DNA of 37,496 nt from Tenacibaculum finnmarkense (lineage in GTDB: Bacteria > Bacteroidota > Bacteroidia > Flavobacteriales > Flavobacteriaceae), in the NCBI RefSeq assembly GCF_900239185.1, contig NZ_OENA01000058.1, positions 1 to 37,496 of the forward strand. Reading direction: 5' to 3'. Under the pieces are notes generated by a model. That model was given only the letters and a program-made list of their open reading frames with translations, did not search any database and was not told where the DNA came from. Made by a program: the position numbers and the translations under genes. Positions within the stretch are counted from its first letter, which is position 1. Each line of letters starts with the position of its first letter. This document shows, piece after piece, positions 1 to 8,608 of this stretch.

Positions 1-2295
1 TTCTTCAATAGTTTGAGCTAAATCTCCTGTAATCGTTCCGTTATTTCCTGCGGTATATTTTACAGTGAACTTCTCAATTACTTTCACAAATTCCGCCGTA
101 AATTCTTTATCAGCATCGGTGATATCAGTTCTCGTTTCAGAAGTATTTCCGTCGCTCCATTTTACAAATTCATACCCTGCATCGGCAATTGCTTTTACTT
201 CGGATGTTGCTTTTCCTTCTTCAATAGTTTGAGCTAAATCTCCTGTGATTGTTCCGTTGTTTCCTGCGGTATATTTTACAGTGAACTTCTCAATTACTTT
301 CACAAATTCAGCCGTAAATTCTTTATCAGCATCAGCGATATCGGTTCTCGTTTCAGAAGTATTACCGTCGCTCCATTTTACAAATTTATATCCTGCATCG
401 GCAATTGCTTTTACTTGTGATGTTGCTTTTCCTTCTTCAATAGTTTGAGCTAAATCTCCTGTGATTGTTCCGTTGTTTCCTGCGGTGTATTTTACAGTGT
501 AATTTTTAAGGACAACTACAGTTTTCACAAATTCCGCTGTAAATTCTTTATTAGCATCAGCGATATCGGTTCTGGTTTCAGAAGTATTATTATCGCTCCA
601 TTTTACAAATTCATACCCTGCATCGGCAATTGCTTTTACTTGTGATGTTGAATTTCCTTCTTCAATAGTTTGAGCTAAATTTCCTGTAATTGTTCCGTTA
701 TTTCCTGCGATGTATTTTACAGTGAACTTCTCAATTACTTTCACAAATTCCGCAGTAAATTCTTTATCAGCATCCGCGATATCAGTTCTAGTTTCAGAAG
801 TATTATTGTCGCTCCATTTTACAAATTCATACCCTGCATCAGCAATTGCTTTTACCTGTGATGTTGAATTTCCTTCTTCAATGTTTTGCGATAAATCTCC
901 TGTAATCGTTCCGTTATTTCCTGCGGTATATTTTACAGTGAACTTCTCAATTACTTTCACAAATTCCGCTGTAAATTCTTTATCAGCATCCGCGATATCA
1001 GTTCTCGTTTCAGAAGTGTTATTATCGCTCCATTTTACAAATTCATACCCTGCATCAGCAATTGCTTTTACTTGTGATGTTGCTTTTCCTTCTTCAATAG
1101 TTTGCGATAAATTTCCTGTAATCGTTCCGTTATTTCCTGCGGTGTATTTTACCGTGTAATTTTTAACGACAACTACAGTTTTTACAAATTCCGCCGTAAA
1201 TTCTTTATCAGCATCAGCGATATCAGTTCTCGTTTCAGAAGTATTACCGTCGCTCCATTTTACAAATTTATACCCTGCATCGGCAATTGCTTTTACTTCG
1301 GATGTTGAATTTCCTTCTTCAATGTTTTGCGATAAATCTCCTGTAATCGTTCCGTTATTTCCTGCGGTGTATTTTACAGTATAATTTTTAAGGATAACTA
1401 CAGTTTTCACAAATTCCGCAGTAAATTCTTTATCAGCATCGGCGATATCGGTTCTCGTTTCAGAAGTATTATTATCGCTCCATTTTACAAATTCATAACC
1501 AGTATTTGCAATAGCTTTTACTTGTGATGTTGAATTTCCTTCTTCAATGTTTTGTGATAAATCTCCTGTGATTGTTCCGTTGTTTCCTGCGGTATATTTT
1601 ACAGTATAATTTTTCACGACTTTTACAATCGCTACAAATTCGGCTGTAAATTCTTTATCAGCATCAGCGATATCAGTTCTCGTTTCAGAAGTATTATTAT
1701 CGCTCCATTTTACAAATTTATATCCTGCATCGGCAATTGCTTTTACTTGTGATGTTGAATTTCCTTCTTCAATGTTTTGTGATAAATCTCCTGTGATTGT
1801 TCCGTTGTTTCCTGCGGTATATTTTACAGTGTAATTTTTAAGAACAACTACAGTTTTCACAAATTCCGCTGTAAATTCTTTATCAGCATCGGCGATATCG
1901 GTTCTGGTTTCAGAAGTGTTATTATCGCTCCATTTTACAAATTCATACCCTGTATCGGCAATCGCTTTTACTTGTGATGTTGCTTTTCCTTCTTCAATAG
2001 TTTGTGATAAATCTCCTGTGATTGTTCCGTTGTTTCCTGCGGTGTATTTTACAGTATAATTTTTTACGACAACTACAGTTTTCACAAATTCTGCTGTAAA
2101 TTCTTTATCAGCATCAGCGATATCGGTTCTCGTTTCAGAAGTATTATTATCGCTCCATTTTACAAATTCATATCCTGCATCGGCAATTGCTTTTACTTCG
2201 GATGTTGCTTTTCCTTCTTCAATAGTTTGAGCTAAATTTCCTGTAATGCTTCCGTTATTTCCTGCGATGTATTTTACAGTATAATTTCCTATAAA
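1..2295 (-). repeat. Tandem InlB-type B-repeats inside the giant nuclease gene
   Basis: About 10.5 tandem units coding for a divergent InlB B-repeat pattern (TVKYTAGNNGTITG, QTIEEG, AIADAGYEFVKWSD, DADKEFTAEF). The landmark tccg of each unit falls at 37, 253, 469, 694, 910, 1126, 1351, 1576, 1801, 2026 and 2251. Spacing is therefore 216 or 225 bp (72 or 75 residues), differing in the linker (FVKVIEKF or FVKTVVVVKNY types). The array continues beyond base 1. Confidence 0.95.
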
Positions 2296-5200
2296 TTTCA
2301 AACGTACAGAAACAGGTAAATGATCGGAAGCTGTTTTGGTGTATTCATTGTTATAAAGTTCATAATGCACTTTTTCAGAACCCGACAAATAATTGTCGTT
2401 AAGCTCATTAGAAATGGTAATATGGTCAATCAGATTAGGGAAAGACGGATATGAACGGAAACCAGCCTTACTTAAAGCTGTTGTTGTAATGGTATAATTA
2501 GTGGGGTCTTGTATAAAGGCATCATAGGTAGATGTGCTTGTGTTTACCCTTACAACCGTTTGATCGACATCATCATTATAATCACCTAATAAAACGACAT
2601 TTTTTGTTGAAAAATTAGTGTCAAGCTCTTTTTTTAGCACTTCGATATCATACTTACGCATATCATACCTGTTTTGAGCATCACTATTATTGTTTGCTCT
2701 GGCATGTAAAACGATAAAACTAACTTCTTCTGTAGTGTTGTTTAAAGTAACATCGGCAGTCATTAAAAAAGGCAATCGTCCACTAGCAAAAAAACTAGCT
2801 TTCGTAGGATGTGGGAAATCTTGAATAGCACTTTCATCGTTTCCGTTATAATAAGGATGAATTGCTTTTAATAAAGGCGTACTGCTTTTAAAATTTACTA
2901 CTGATTTTTTATAGATAAAACCTAATTTTTGAGGTGTTCCTGTAGTATTATTAGGATACGAAAAAGCATTCGATAAAATAAAATCGTAGGCAGGTAATTC
3001 AGTTACAAGTTTTTTGAATAAAATAATATCAGCAATTTCTTGAACAGCAATTACATCGGCATCTAAACCAAGCAATACTTCCTTTACTTTTTCCTTCTGA
3101 ATTTCATCTGAATTTGGATTGCCAGCTGCAGGCGAGTTGGTTTGATCTCCAAACCATTCAATATTCCAAGTAACAATATCTAGGGTTTTATCTTTGGAAA
3201 TAGCATCATTTACAGAACTTGGGTGCTCATATTGCTTGGCACAGCTTAAATCACTTTTTAATCTTGGTAATAGTTGTAGCGTAGCATTATATCTGCCTAC
3301 CACACCTGTAATTTGGTCGCAATTTTCTGGCTGTGCTAAACCGGTAAGTTCTTTTGCATCAGCATCAACTCTTATTTGTGCTTTATTATTGTTGGCATCG
3401 GTAATTTCAATATTTGAATTTCCAAAAATCATACTCCCTGGAAGTGGAAAACTAGGATTCAAAATTTGAACCAATTCACCAGGATGATTTGCTAATTCAG
3501 CAAGTGTAATTACCTTCGGAATTATAGGGTTTACTGCGGTTGTGCTAGTTACAGCAGAAATTACATTGATTAACTGAATTTGCCCATTATGCGTGCTTTT
3601 TGTTGCTTTTACAGTAATTTGATCGCCTATTTTAAATATTCCTTCTCCGTGAATTTTATCATCAAAAATAGCAATTCCACCAGTTTCATCTTGAATATAA
3701 GCCGATCCTGCAAACTGATCCGCAACTGTTAAAATTCCTGTGATACTAACTATTTCGCCACTAACTTTGGTTCTTGCATCGGCTATTTTAATAATTACTT
3801 CAGGAGCTTCAACAACATCAGTAAGTTGTAAACGAACAGAAACAGGGAAGTGATCAGAAGTTGTTTTTTCGTACAGATTATTGTAAAATTCATAGTGTAC
3901 TTTTTCAGAACCTAATAGGTAATTATTGGTAAGTTCGTTAGAAATGGTAATATGATCAATCATGTTTCCCATAGAGGCATAAGAGCGGAAATTTGCCTTG
4001 CTTAAAGCGCTTGTAACAATCGTATAATTACTAGCATCTTGTACAAAAGCATCGTAGGTAGTTGCATCACCAATTACATCGTTGGCTACCACTGTTTGAT
4101 CTACGTCATCATTATAATCACCTAATAAAACAATGTTTTTTGTTGAAAAATTAGCGTCAAGCTCTTTTTTGAGTGTTTCAACATCGTATTTACGCATATC
4201 GTACTTACTTTGCGCTTTGGCAGCACTGGTATTTGCTCTGGCATGTAAAACGATAAAATTAACTTCTTTTGTTTGGTTGTCAATAGTAATATCGGCGGTC
4301 ATTAAAAAAGGCAATCGACCACTTGCAAAAAATCTAGATTTCTTCGGATCAGGGAAATTTTGAAGCGCACTTTCATCGTTTCCGTTATAATAAGGATGAA
4401 TTGTTTTTAATAAAGCCTTACTACTTTTAAGGCTTACTACTGATTTTTTATAGATAAAACCTAATTTTTGAGGCGTTCCAGAAATGCTATTAGGATACGA
4501 AACAGCATCGGATAAAATAAAATCGTAAGCAGGTAATTCAGCGATAAGTTCTTTAAATAAATCAATATCGATAATTTCTTGAACAGCAATAATATCAGCA
4601 TCTAAATTAAGCAATACTTGTTTTACTTTTTCCTTCTGAATTTCATCTGAATTTGGGTTGCCAGCAGCGGGTGATTTCTTTTCATCTCCAAACCATTCAA
4701 TATTCCAAGTAACAATATCTAAGGTTTTATCTTTGGAAATTTTATCATGATCTAAGGGTGGATGCTGGTATTTTTTGGCGCAGTTTATATCGCTAGTCAA
4801 TCGAGGGATTAACTGAAAATTATAATATCTTCCTACAACACCTGTAATTTCGCTACAGCTTTGAGGCTGTGCTAAACCTGTAATTCCGTTTACATCAATA
4901 TCTATTCTTAAGTTGGCGGTATTGTTATTATTGTCAAATATTTTATAATTCGAATTCCCAAAAAACATATTTCCTGGGCTAGGAAATATAGGGTTTGAAA
5001 TTTTCACCAATTCCGCAGGGTGAGCAGCTAATTCATTTAAGGTGATTTCCTTCGGAATTATAGGATTTGTTGCTGCTCCATGATTTGAAATACCAACAAT
5101 GTTTATTAGTTGAGTCTGGCTTTTATCAGTAGCTTTAAAAGCTTGAACGGTAATTTCATCGCCTATTTTAAACTTTCCTTTTCCGTGTACATCTTTATCA

Positions 5201-6933
5201 AAAATTGCGATTCCACCAGTTGCATCTTGAATATAAGCCGCTCCCGCAAATTGATCGGTAACTGTTAATATTCCTTTTACCTGTATTTCATCTCCATCAT
5301 TTTTGGCTCTTGCTGCTGCTATTGTAATGGTTGTTAAAGATGGTATCGGAAAAACAGTAGTATTTTCTTTCCCCGGCGTAGGTCTTGCCTGTGTGTAGGT
5401 ATCGGTATTTCTTAAACCTCCGCTACCGTTAACAATACGTTGTAACGAATGCCTGTCTTTATCATCTTTTGCGTTTTCGTTAACTTGAGGTTGCTTGGCG
5501 TTTAGTAGTGTTAGTAAGCCTGCATCGTCATTGTCGTTGGTGTCATATACAATAGCATCAATTAAATCGGTAGTTGTTATAGGGGTACCGTTATGAAATT
5601 CGCTAGCATCAGCATGGTATAAAGCAATGGCATCGGCACCATTTTGAATTCCATTTTTAGCAAATTCAACTAAATTTACATTCGCTACCGTACTATTACC
5701 AATTACGAAATAACCATCGGCAGTTGTTTTGTAACCTGTTAAGTCGATAGTTTTGTAACTTTTATCCTTACCGCCATTAAACAGTACAATAGTATGATTG
5801 TCTAAAGAAGTGTTTCCTGCGCCACCATCATATAATTCAATAAATTCATTGGTATCAGTCCCTTTTTGATCTACATCAATCTCATTAATCATGATTGTTA
5901 TAGGCATATTATTAGTCGTACTCTCTAAAGTTGTAGCAGATGCAGTATTACTAGCAAGCGAACTGTTAGTGGCAGCATCCATCGCTTTTACTGTAAAAGA
6001 GTAGGTTGTGTTGGCGGTTAATCCTGTTAGATTAAAAGTAGTGTTGGTGCTTGACCCTAAATTTACAGTTCCATTAAATATCTGGTACTGCGATACCCCA
6101 ATATTATCAGTAGCTGTTTCCCATGTTAAAGTTACTTGGGTTTCTGTAATATTTGAAGCCGTTAAATTGCTAGGAGCAGTAGGTGCTTCTGTATCGGTAT
6201 TTGTAGGGGGAGTAGTGCTACCGTCAGTATTTTCGGCACCAGGCGTAGGAGTTGCCTGTGTGTAAGTATCGGTGTTTCTTAAACCGCCGCTACCATTAAT
6301 AACACGTTGCGAAGAATGATTTTCTTTATCTTTTTTCCCGTGCTCATTAATTTGAGGTTGGTTGCCGTTTAGCAATGCTAATAAGCCAGTGTCGTCTTTA
6401 TCATCGGTATCATATACAACTGCATCAATTAAATTGGTCGTCGTTATAGATGAACCATTACGAAATTCACTAGCATCAGCATGGTATAAAGCAATGGCAT
6501 CGGCACCATTTTGAAGACTAAATTTAGTAGGCGTGAAATTAACATTTACAACGGTACTGCTACCGATTACAAAATACCCATCGGCAGTTGTTTTATGCCC
6601 TGTTAAGTCGATGGTTTTGTAACTCTTATCATTACCACCGTTAAATAGCACAATACTATAGCCATCTAGAGAGGTATTTCCTGTGCCACCGTCATACAAT
6701 TCGATAAATTCATTGGTATCACGACTTTTTTGATCTACATCAATTTCGTTGATCATGATTGTTATAGGAGTTCTTCTTAATGCTCGTGAAACTTTAGGTG
6801 GGTAATAAGCAGTAGTTTCAGATTCAATAAGATTAGCTGTCTTATAGTAACTCGGAATTTGAGAAAAACTATAGAAGATAGACAGCAAAAAAGCAATTAA
6901 CAGAGGGGTCTTTTTTGAGTGAAAAAGGTTCAT
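1..6933 (-). CDS. Giant secreted LTD / fibronectin III / tandem EEP-nuclease protein with InlB-type repeats (partial, C-terminus off left edge)
   Basis: The frame is open from the ATG at 6933 to base 1 (2311 codons), spot-checked near 5460, 4380 and 2340. Residues 1-25 are a signal peptide (basic start, hydrophobic LLIAFLLSIFYSFS, then Q). Approximate domains: 54-240 lamin-tail-like (MINEIDVDQ, EFIELYDGG); 250-345 fibronectin III-like; 341-518 second lamin-tail copy; 531-714 OB-like (QFAGAAYIQDATGG); 731-1035 EEP nuclease; 1035-1234 second OB-like; 1244-1545 second EEP nuclease; then InlB-type B-repeats to the edge. Both EEP copies keep the family's active-site blocks: TWNIEWFGD, AVQEI, VLHARAN, LLGDYNDD and SDH(F/L)PVSV. 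It is probably an extracellular or surface-bound DNase or phosphodiesterase, exported by Sec and perhaps anchored by type IX secretion; the C-terminal sorting domain, if any, is outside the window. The domain calls are recognition by eye, and the substrate is inferred. Confidence 0.9.
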   Translation of the reverse strand, partial: MNLFHSKKTPLLIAFLLSIFYSFSQIPSYYKTANLIESETTAYYPPKVSRALRRTPITIMINEIDVDQKSRDTNEFIELYDGGTGNTSLDGYSIVLFNGGNDKSYKTIDLTGHKTTADGYFVIGSSTVVNVNFTPTKFSLQNGADAIALYHADASEFRNGSSITTTNLIDAVVYDTDDKDDTGLLALLNGNQPQINEHGKKDKENHSSQRVINGSGGLRNTDTYTQATPTPGAENTDGSTTPPTNTDTEAPTAPSNLTASNITETQVTLTWETATDNIGVSQYQIFNGTVNLGSSTNTTFNLTGLTANTTYSFTVKAMDAATNSSLASNTASATTLESTTNNMPITIMINEIDVDQKGTDTNEFIELYDGGAGNTSLDNHTIVLFNGGKDKSYKTIDLTGYKTTADGYFVIGNSTVANVNLVEFAKNGIQNGADAIALYHADASEFHNGTPITTTDLIDAIVYDTNDNDDAGLLTLLNAKQPQVNENAKDDKDRHSLQRIVNGSGGLRNTDTYTQARPTPGKENTTVFPIPSLTTITIAAARAKNDGDEIQVKGILTVTDQFAGAAYIQDATGGIAIFDKDVHGKGKFKIGDEITVQAFKATDKSQTQLINIVGISNHGAATNPIIPKEITLNELAAHPAELVKISNPIFPSPGNMFFGNSNYKIFDNNNNTANLRIDIDVNGITGLAQPQSCSEITGVVGRYYNFQLIPRLTSDINCAKKYQHPPLDHDKISKDKTLDIVTWNIEWFGDEKKSPAAGNPNSDEIQKEKVKQVLLNLDADIIAVQEIIDIDLFKELIAELPAYDFILSDAVSYPNSISGTPQKLGFIYKKSVVSLKSSKALLKTIHPYYNGNDESALQNFPDPKKSRFFASGRLPFLMTADITIDNQTKEVNFIVLHARANTSAAKAQSKYDMRKYDVETLKKELDANFSTKNIVLLGDYNDDVDQTVVANDVIGDATTYDAFVQDASNYTIVTSALSKANFRSYASMGNMIDHITISNELTNNYLLGSEKVHYEFYNNLYEKTTSDHFPVSVRLQLTDVVEAPEVIIKIADARTKVSGEIVSITGILTVADQFAGSAYIQDETGGIAIFDDKIHGEGIFKIGDQITVKATKSTHNGQIQLINVISAVTSTTAVNPIIPKVITLAELANHPGELVQILNPSFPLPGSMIFGNSNIEITDANNNKAQIRVDADAKELTGLAQPENCDQITGVVGRYNATLQLLPRLKSDLSCAKQYEHPSSVNDAISKDKTLDIVTWNIEWFGDQTNSPAAGNPNSDEIQKEKVKEVLLGLDADVIAVQEIADIILFKKLVTELPAYDFILSNAFSYPNNTTGTPQKLGFIYKKSVVNFKSSTPLLKAIHPYYNGNDESAIQDFPHPTKASFFASGRLPFLMTADVTLNNTTEEVSFIVLHARANNNSDAQNRYDMRKYDIEVLKKELDTNFSTKNVVLLGDYNDDVDQTVVRVNTSTSTYDAFIQDPTNYTITTTALSKAGFRSYPSFPNLIDHITISNELNDNYLSGSEKVHYELYNNEYTKTASDHLPVSVRLKFIGNYTVKYIAGNNGSITGNLAQTIEEGKATSEVKAIADAGYEFVKWSDNNTSETRTDIADADKEFTAEFVKTVVVVKNYTVKYTAGNNGTITGDLSQTIEEGKATSQVKAIADTGYEFVKWSDNNTSETRTDIADADKEFTAEFVKTVVVLKNYTVKYTAGNNGTITGDLSQNIEEGNSTSQVKAIADAGYKFVKWSDNNTSETRTDIADADKEFTAEFVAIVKVVKNYTVKYTAGNNGTITGDLSQNIEEGNSTSQVKAIANTGYEFVKWSDNNTSETRTDIADADKEFTAEFVKTVVILKNYTVKYTAGNNGTITGDLSQNIEEGNSTSEVKAIADAGYKFVKWSDGNTSETRTDIADADKEFTAEFVKTVVVVKNYTVKYTAGNNGTITGNLSQTIEEGKATSQVKAIADAGYEFVKWSDNNTSETRTDIADADKEFTAEFVKVIEKFTVKYTAGNNGTITGDLSQNIEEGNSTSQVKAIADAGYEFVKWSDNNTSETRTDIADADKEFTAEFVKVIEKFTVKYIAGNNGTITGNLAQTIEEGNSTSQVKAIADAGYEFVKWSDNNTSETRTDIADANKEFTAEFVKTVVVLKNYTVKYTAGNNGTITGDLAQTIEEGKATSQVKAIADAGYKFVKWSDGNTSETRTDIADADKEFTAEFVKVIEKFTVKYTAGNNGTITGDLAQTIEEGKATSEVKAIADAGYEFVKWSDGNTSETRTDITDADKEFTAEFVKVIEKFTVKYTAGNNGTITGDLAQTIEE

Positions 6934-6946
6934 TTTGTGAAAATTT

Positions 6947-6962
6947 AATTTCGCGCGAAATT
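6947..6962. promoter_or_regulatory. 16-bp perfect palindrome just upstream of the giant nuclease gene
   Basis: AATTTCGCGCGAAATT is its own reverse complement and lies 14-29 bases upstream of the ATG at 6933. It is GC-rich in an AT-rich leader, so it could be an operator or a small 5' hairpin near the ribosome entry site. An imperfect -7-like element (TAATTTCG, one mismatch to TAnnTTTG) overlaps it on the minus strand. The function is inferred. Confidence 0.45.
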
Positions 6963-7170
6963 ACAACTTGGTTTTGTTAAATTGTTGTTTTTTTAAATGA
7001 TTGTTGTGTGATTATTATCATAAGTAGCTGATTTTATTCTTTTTATTAAGAAAACCGTAAATTAAACAGTTGGTTTATCTATTGGAAATCAGTCAAGTAG
7101 CAAATTCGATTATTTGAGAGCTATTTATAATTTTAAATAAATTAACCACTGTAGTAGTATTTTTTTTTTG

Positions 7171-7263
7171 AAGCAATTTCCCGCTTTCCGCACTCGCTTT
7201 TTTTATTTTTTTAAAACAAAAAAATAAAAAAGAGCTCAAACAATTGCTACAATCGGGGCTAGG
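7171..7263. repeat. Intergenic hairpin repeat element of the flavobacterial type
   Basis: The element is bounded by the inverted pair agcaatt (7172-7178) and aattgct (7242-7248). It holds a GC-rich part (cccgctttccgcactcgc) and a central T-rich/A-rich arm pair (about 7198-7231) that folds back, and it ends with aatcggggctag. From memory, dispersed intergenic elements of this layout (a cccgc... block, a T/A hairpin and a cgggg... block) are common in Flavobacteriia; I could not search for copies. It may end transcription from both sides or be a non-autonomous repeat. The rest of 6934-7370 shows no gene I can support. Confidence 0.55.
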
Positions 7264-7373
7264 CATTTGTGCTAATTTTATAATTTTTTTATTAAAACAA
7301 CACTTATTTCTTTTAAAAAAAAGACAGAAAATGACAGGTGCGTATTTGACTTTAATTTTAAAAAATAGTTAGC

Positions 7374-7402
7374 TTGGTAAAATTAGATATATAATAGGTT
7401 TG
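7374..7402 (+). promoter_or_regulatory. Candidate Bacteroidetes-type promoter (TTG-N18-TAGGTTTG)
   Basis: TTG at 7374-7376 and TAGGTTTG at 7395-7402 fit the -33/-7 pattern of the Bacteroidetes housekeeping sigma factor (TTG, then TAnnTTTG), with a spacer of 18, slightly short. The predicted start of transcription, near 7409, sits on the ATG of the small ORF at 7407, so either that ORF is leaderless or the transcript serves the genes at 7648 and 8110. Confidence 0.4.
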
Positions 7403-7406
7403 TTAA

Positions 7407-7574
7407 ATGCGTGCTTCTTTGTTTAGTTATCTGATTATTATTTGTTTATGTGTTGTTCTGGAGGGTGTTTTAATCTTAAAATTGATAAAAAAACGTACTG
7501 TATTGAGTAAATTATTAAAAATAAATAAAAAAACTTTCCAATTTGGTTCAGAAGATAAAAGTTTTAGTATGTAG
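7407..7574 (+). CDS. Possible 55-residue single-span membrane peptide
   Basis: The frame runs from the ATG at 7407 to the TAG at 7572-7574. It begins MRASLFSYLIIICLCVV; residues about 5-26 are hydrophobic enough for one membrane span. A Lys-rich stretch (KLIKKRTVLSKLLKINKK) and a short polar tail follow. I recognise no family. The ORF lies directly behind a promoter-like sequence and upstream of the small gene at 7648, but no Shine-Dalgarno sequence is visible. It could be a real small membrane protein, a gene remnant or a chance ORF. Confidence 0.3.
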   Translation: MRASLFSYLIIICLCVVLEGVLILKLIKKRTVLSKLLKINKKTFQFGSEDKSFSM

Positions 7575-7647
7575 GTATTGTAAGATGAAAAATTTACGTT
7601 GTTATTTTACTGAAAACACTTAAAAACACCTTTTAAAATACTAAAAT

Positions 7648-8097
7648 ATGAACAGATACAAATTTAATGAAGGAGATTATTGTAATGGTCAATACTTAAA
7701 AATTATAGATTCGTCAAAAGTTGATGAAAATAGAGAAGAATTAACAGCAATAATAAATTGCCGAAATCAATATGAAAAGGGCGATATGAAAGATAGATTA
7801 GATGCTATAAAAAAACTCGTTGGTGAAGAGAACGTAGTGCTTATTGGTTTTTGTTTCGGTTTTCAGTTTATTCACAAAGTATTAGGCAAATCAATAGTTT
7901 ACATTGATCCATCCTTAGAAAATCCAAAACCAAAAATAGTGTCATTCAAAAATATTTATACACTTGAAAATTTAATTAATTTGAATTTAGAGCAACAAGT
8001 ACCAATGGATTCGCAAATTTCCTGTAAAGAACTATTCAATGATTTGGGGATAAAACCGAAGAAGATTATAATTAAATTAAAAAACAAAAAAAAATAG
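7648..8097 (+). CDS. Hypothetical protein, 149 residues
   Basis: The frame opens MNRYKFNEGDYCNGQYLK and ends in a run of lysines (KLKNKKK). It is soluble, with no signal peptide and no membrane span. The centre holds a short hydrophobic strand region (NVVLIGFCFGFQFIHKVLG) followed by IVYIDPSL, which suggests an alpha/beta fold, but I recognise no family or catalytic motif. The next ORF starts 12 bases after its stop on the same strand, so the two may be co-transcribed. It lies at the left edge of the defence island and is AT-rich like its surroundings. The start is the only ATG at the head of the frame; no clear ribosome-binding site is seen. Confidence 0.6.
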   Translation: MNRYKFNEGDYCNGQYLKIIDSSKVDENREELTAIINCRNQYEKGDMKDRLDAIKKLVGEENVVLIGFCFGFQFIHKVLGKSIVYIDPSLENPKPKIVSFKNIYTLENLINLNLEQQVPMDSQISCKELFNDLGIKPKKIIIKLKNKKK

Positions 8098-8109
8098 CTA
8101 AAAAAAGAG

Positions 8110-8382
8110 ATGAAAAAAATAAATAAATTAGCCGCATTATTTGAAGGGAAAACACCAAAATCAAAAGTAGTATTTAATGCCTTATTAGAACGTTTACCCG
8201 AAGAGCCAAACATCGCCTGGTACCCAAGTGCTGGATTAGATTTTAAAGATTTAATTGAAGTAAATAGAACATCTATAATCCCCGATTTACATATTCATAC
8301 CGATTACAGTACTAGTGCCTTGCTCGTAAACATAATATTCAATTTAAAAATTATGATTTTAAAAAAATACAACAGAAAATAA
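8110..8382 (+). CDS. Small hypothetical protein, probably C-terminally truncated
   Basis: This 90-residue frame starts with MKKINKLAALFEGKTPKSK. Its middle (NIAWYPSAGLDFKDLIEV, then IIPDLHIHTDYS) resembles, from memory, an unnamed Bacteroidetes family in which a WYPSAG..F.D motif and a PD..IHTDY motif belong to a longer protein. Here the frame turns right after HTDYSTSALLVN into a low-complexity tail of Ile, Leu and Lys and stops, so it is likely a 5' fragment left by a rearrangement. A dispersed palindromic repeat follows about 30 bases after the stop. The start is 12 bases after the previous gene. The reading is secure; the truncation is inferred. Confidence 0.45.
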   Translation: MKKINKLAALFEGKTPKSKVVFNALLERLPEEPNIAWYPSAGLDFKDLIEVNRTSIIPDLHIHTDYSTSALLVNIIFNLKIMILKKYNRK

Positions 8383-8412
8383 GAAATCGAATCCGTCATA
8401 AGGGTTTCGGTA

Positions 8413-8508
8413 GCCAATTTTTCATAATCGTACAGACGCGATTTATCGCGTCTCCGATTGTTATTTAATAATTATTATAATCTTGTGGAGACGCGATAAA
8501 TCGGTGCC
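8413..8508. repeat. Dispersed GACGCGAT-type palindromic repeat, copy 1
   Basis: Two GACGCGAT-containing arms face each other: agacgcgatttatcgcgtct (8434-8453, itself a near-palindrome) and, after an AT spacer, ggagacgcgataaatcgg (8487-8504). The left flank (ccaatttttcataatcgta) matches the flank of a second copy at 21581-21600 with one base change, so these are copies of one dispersed element and not only chance palindromes. The rest of 8383-8608 holds nothing else I recognise. Confidence 0.65.
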
Positions 8509-8608
8509 TATAAATATTAGCGTAATAAACAGATAGTAGTGATTACTAGGTAACTGAGGTGGAGTAGTGGTGTAATATTTTGTAGAGTAAAAAAAACGAT
8601 TTTTTTAT

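Noticed and set aside
245..1159. Plus-strand open frames across the left repeat array (245-448, 710-1159)
   Set aside because: They are antisense shadows of the InlB-type repeats, which are clearly coded on the minus strand with a signal peptide and known domains.
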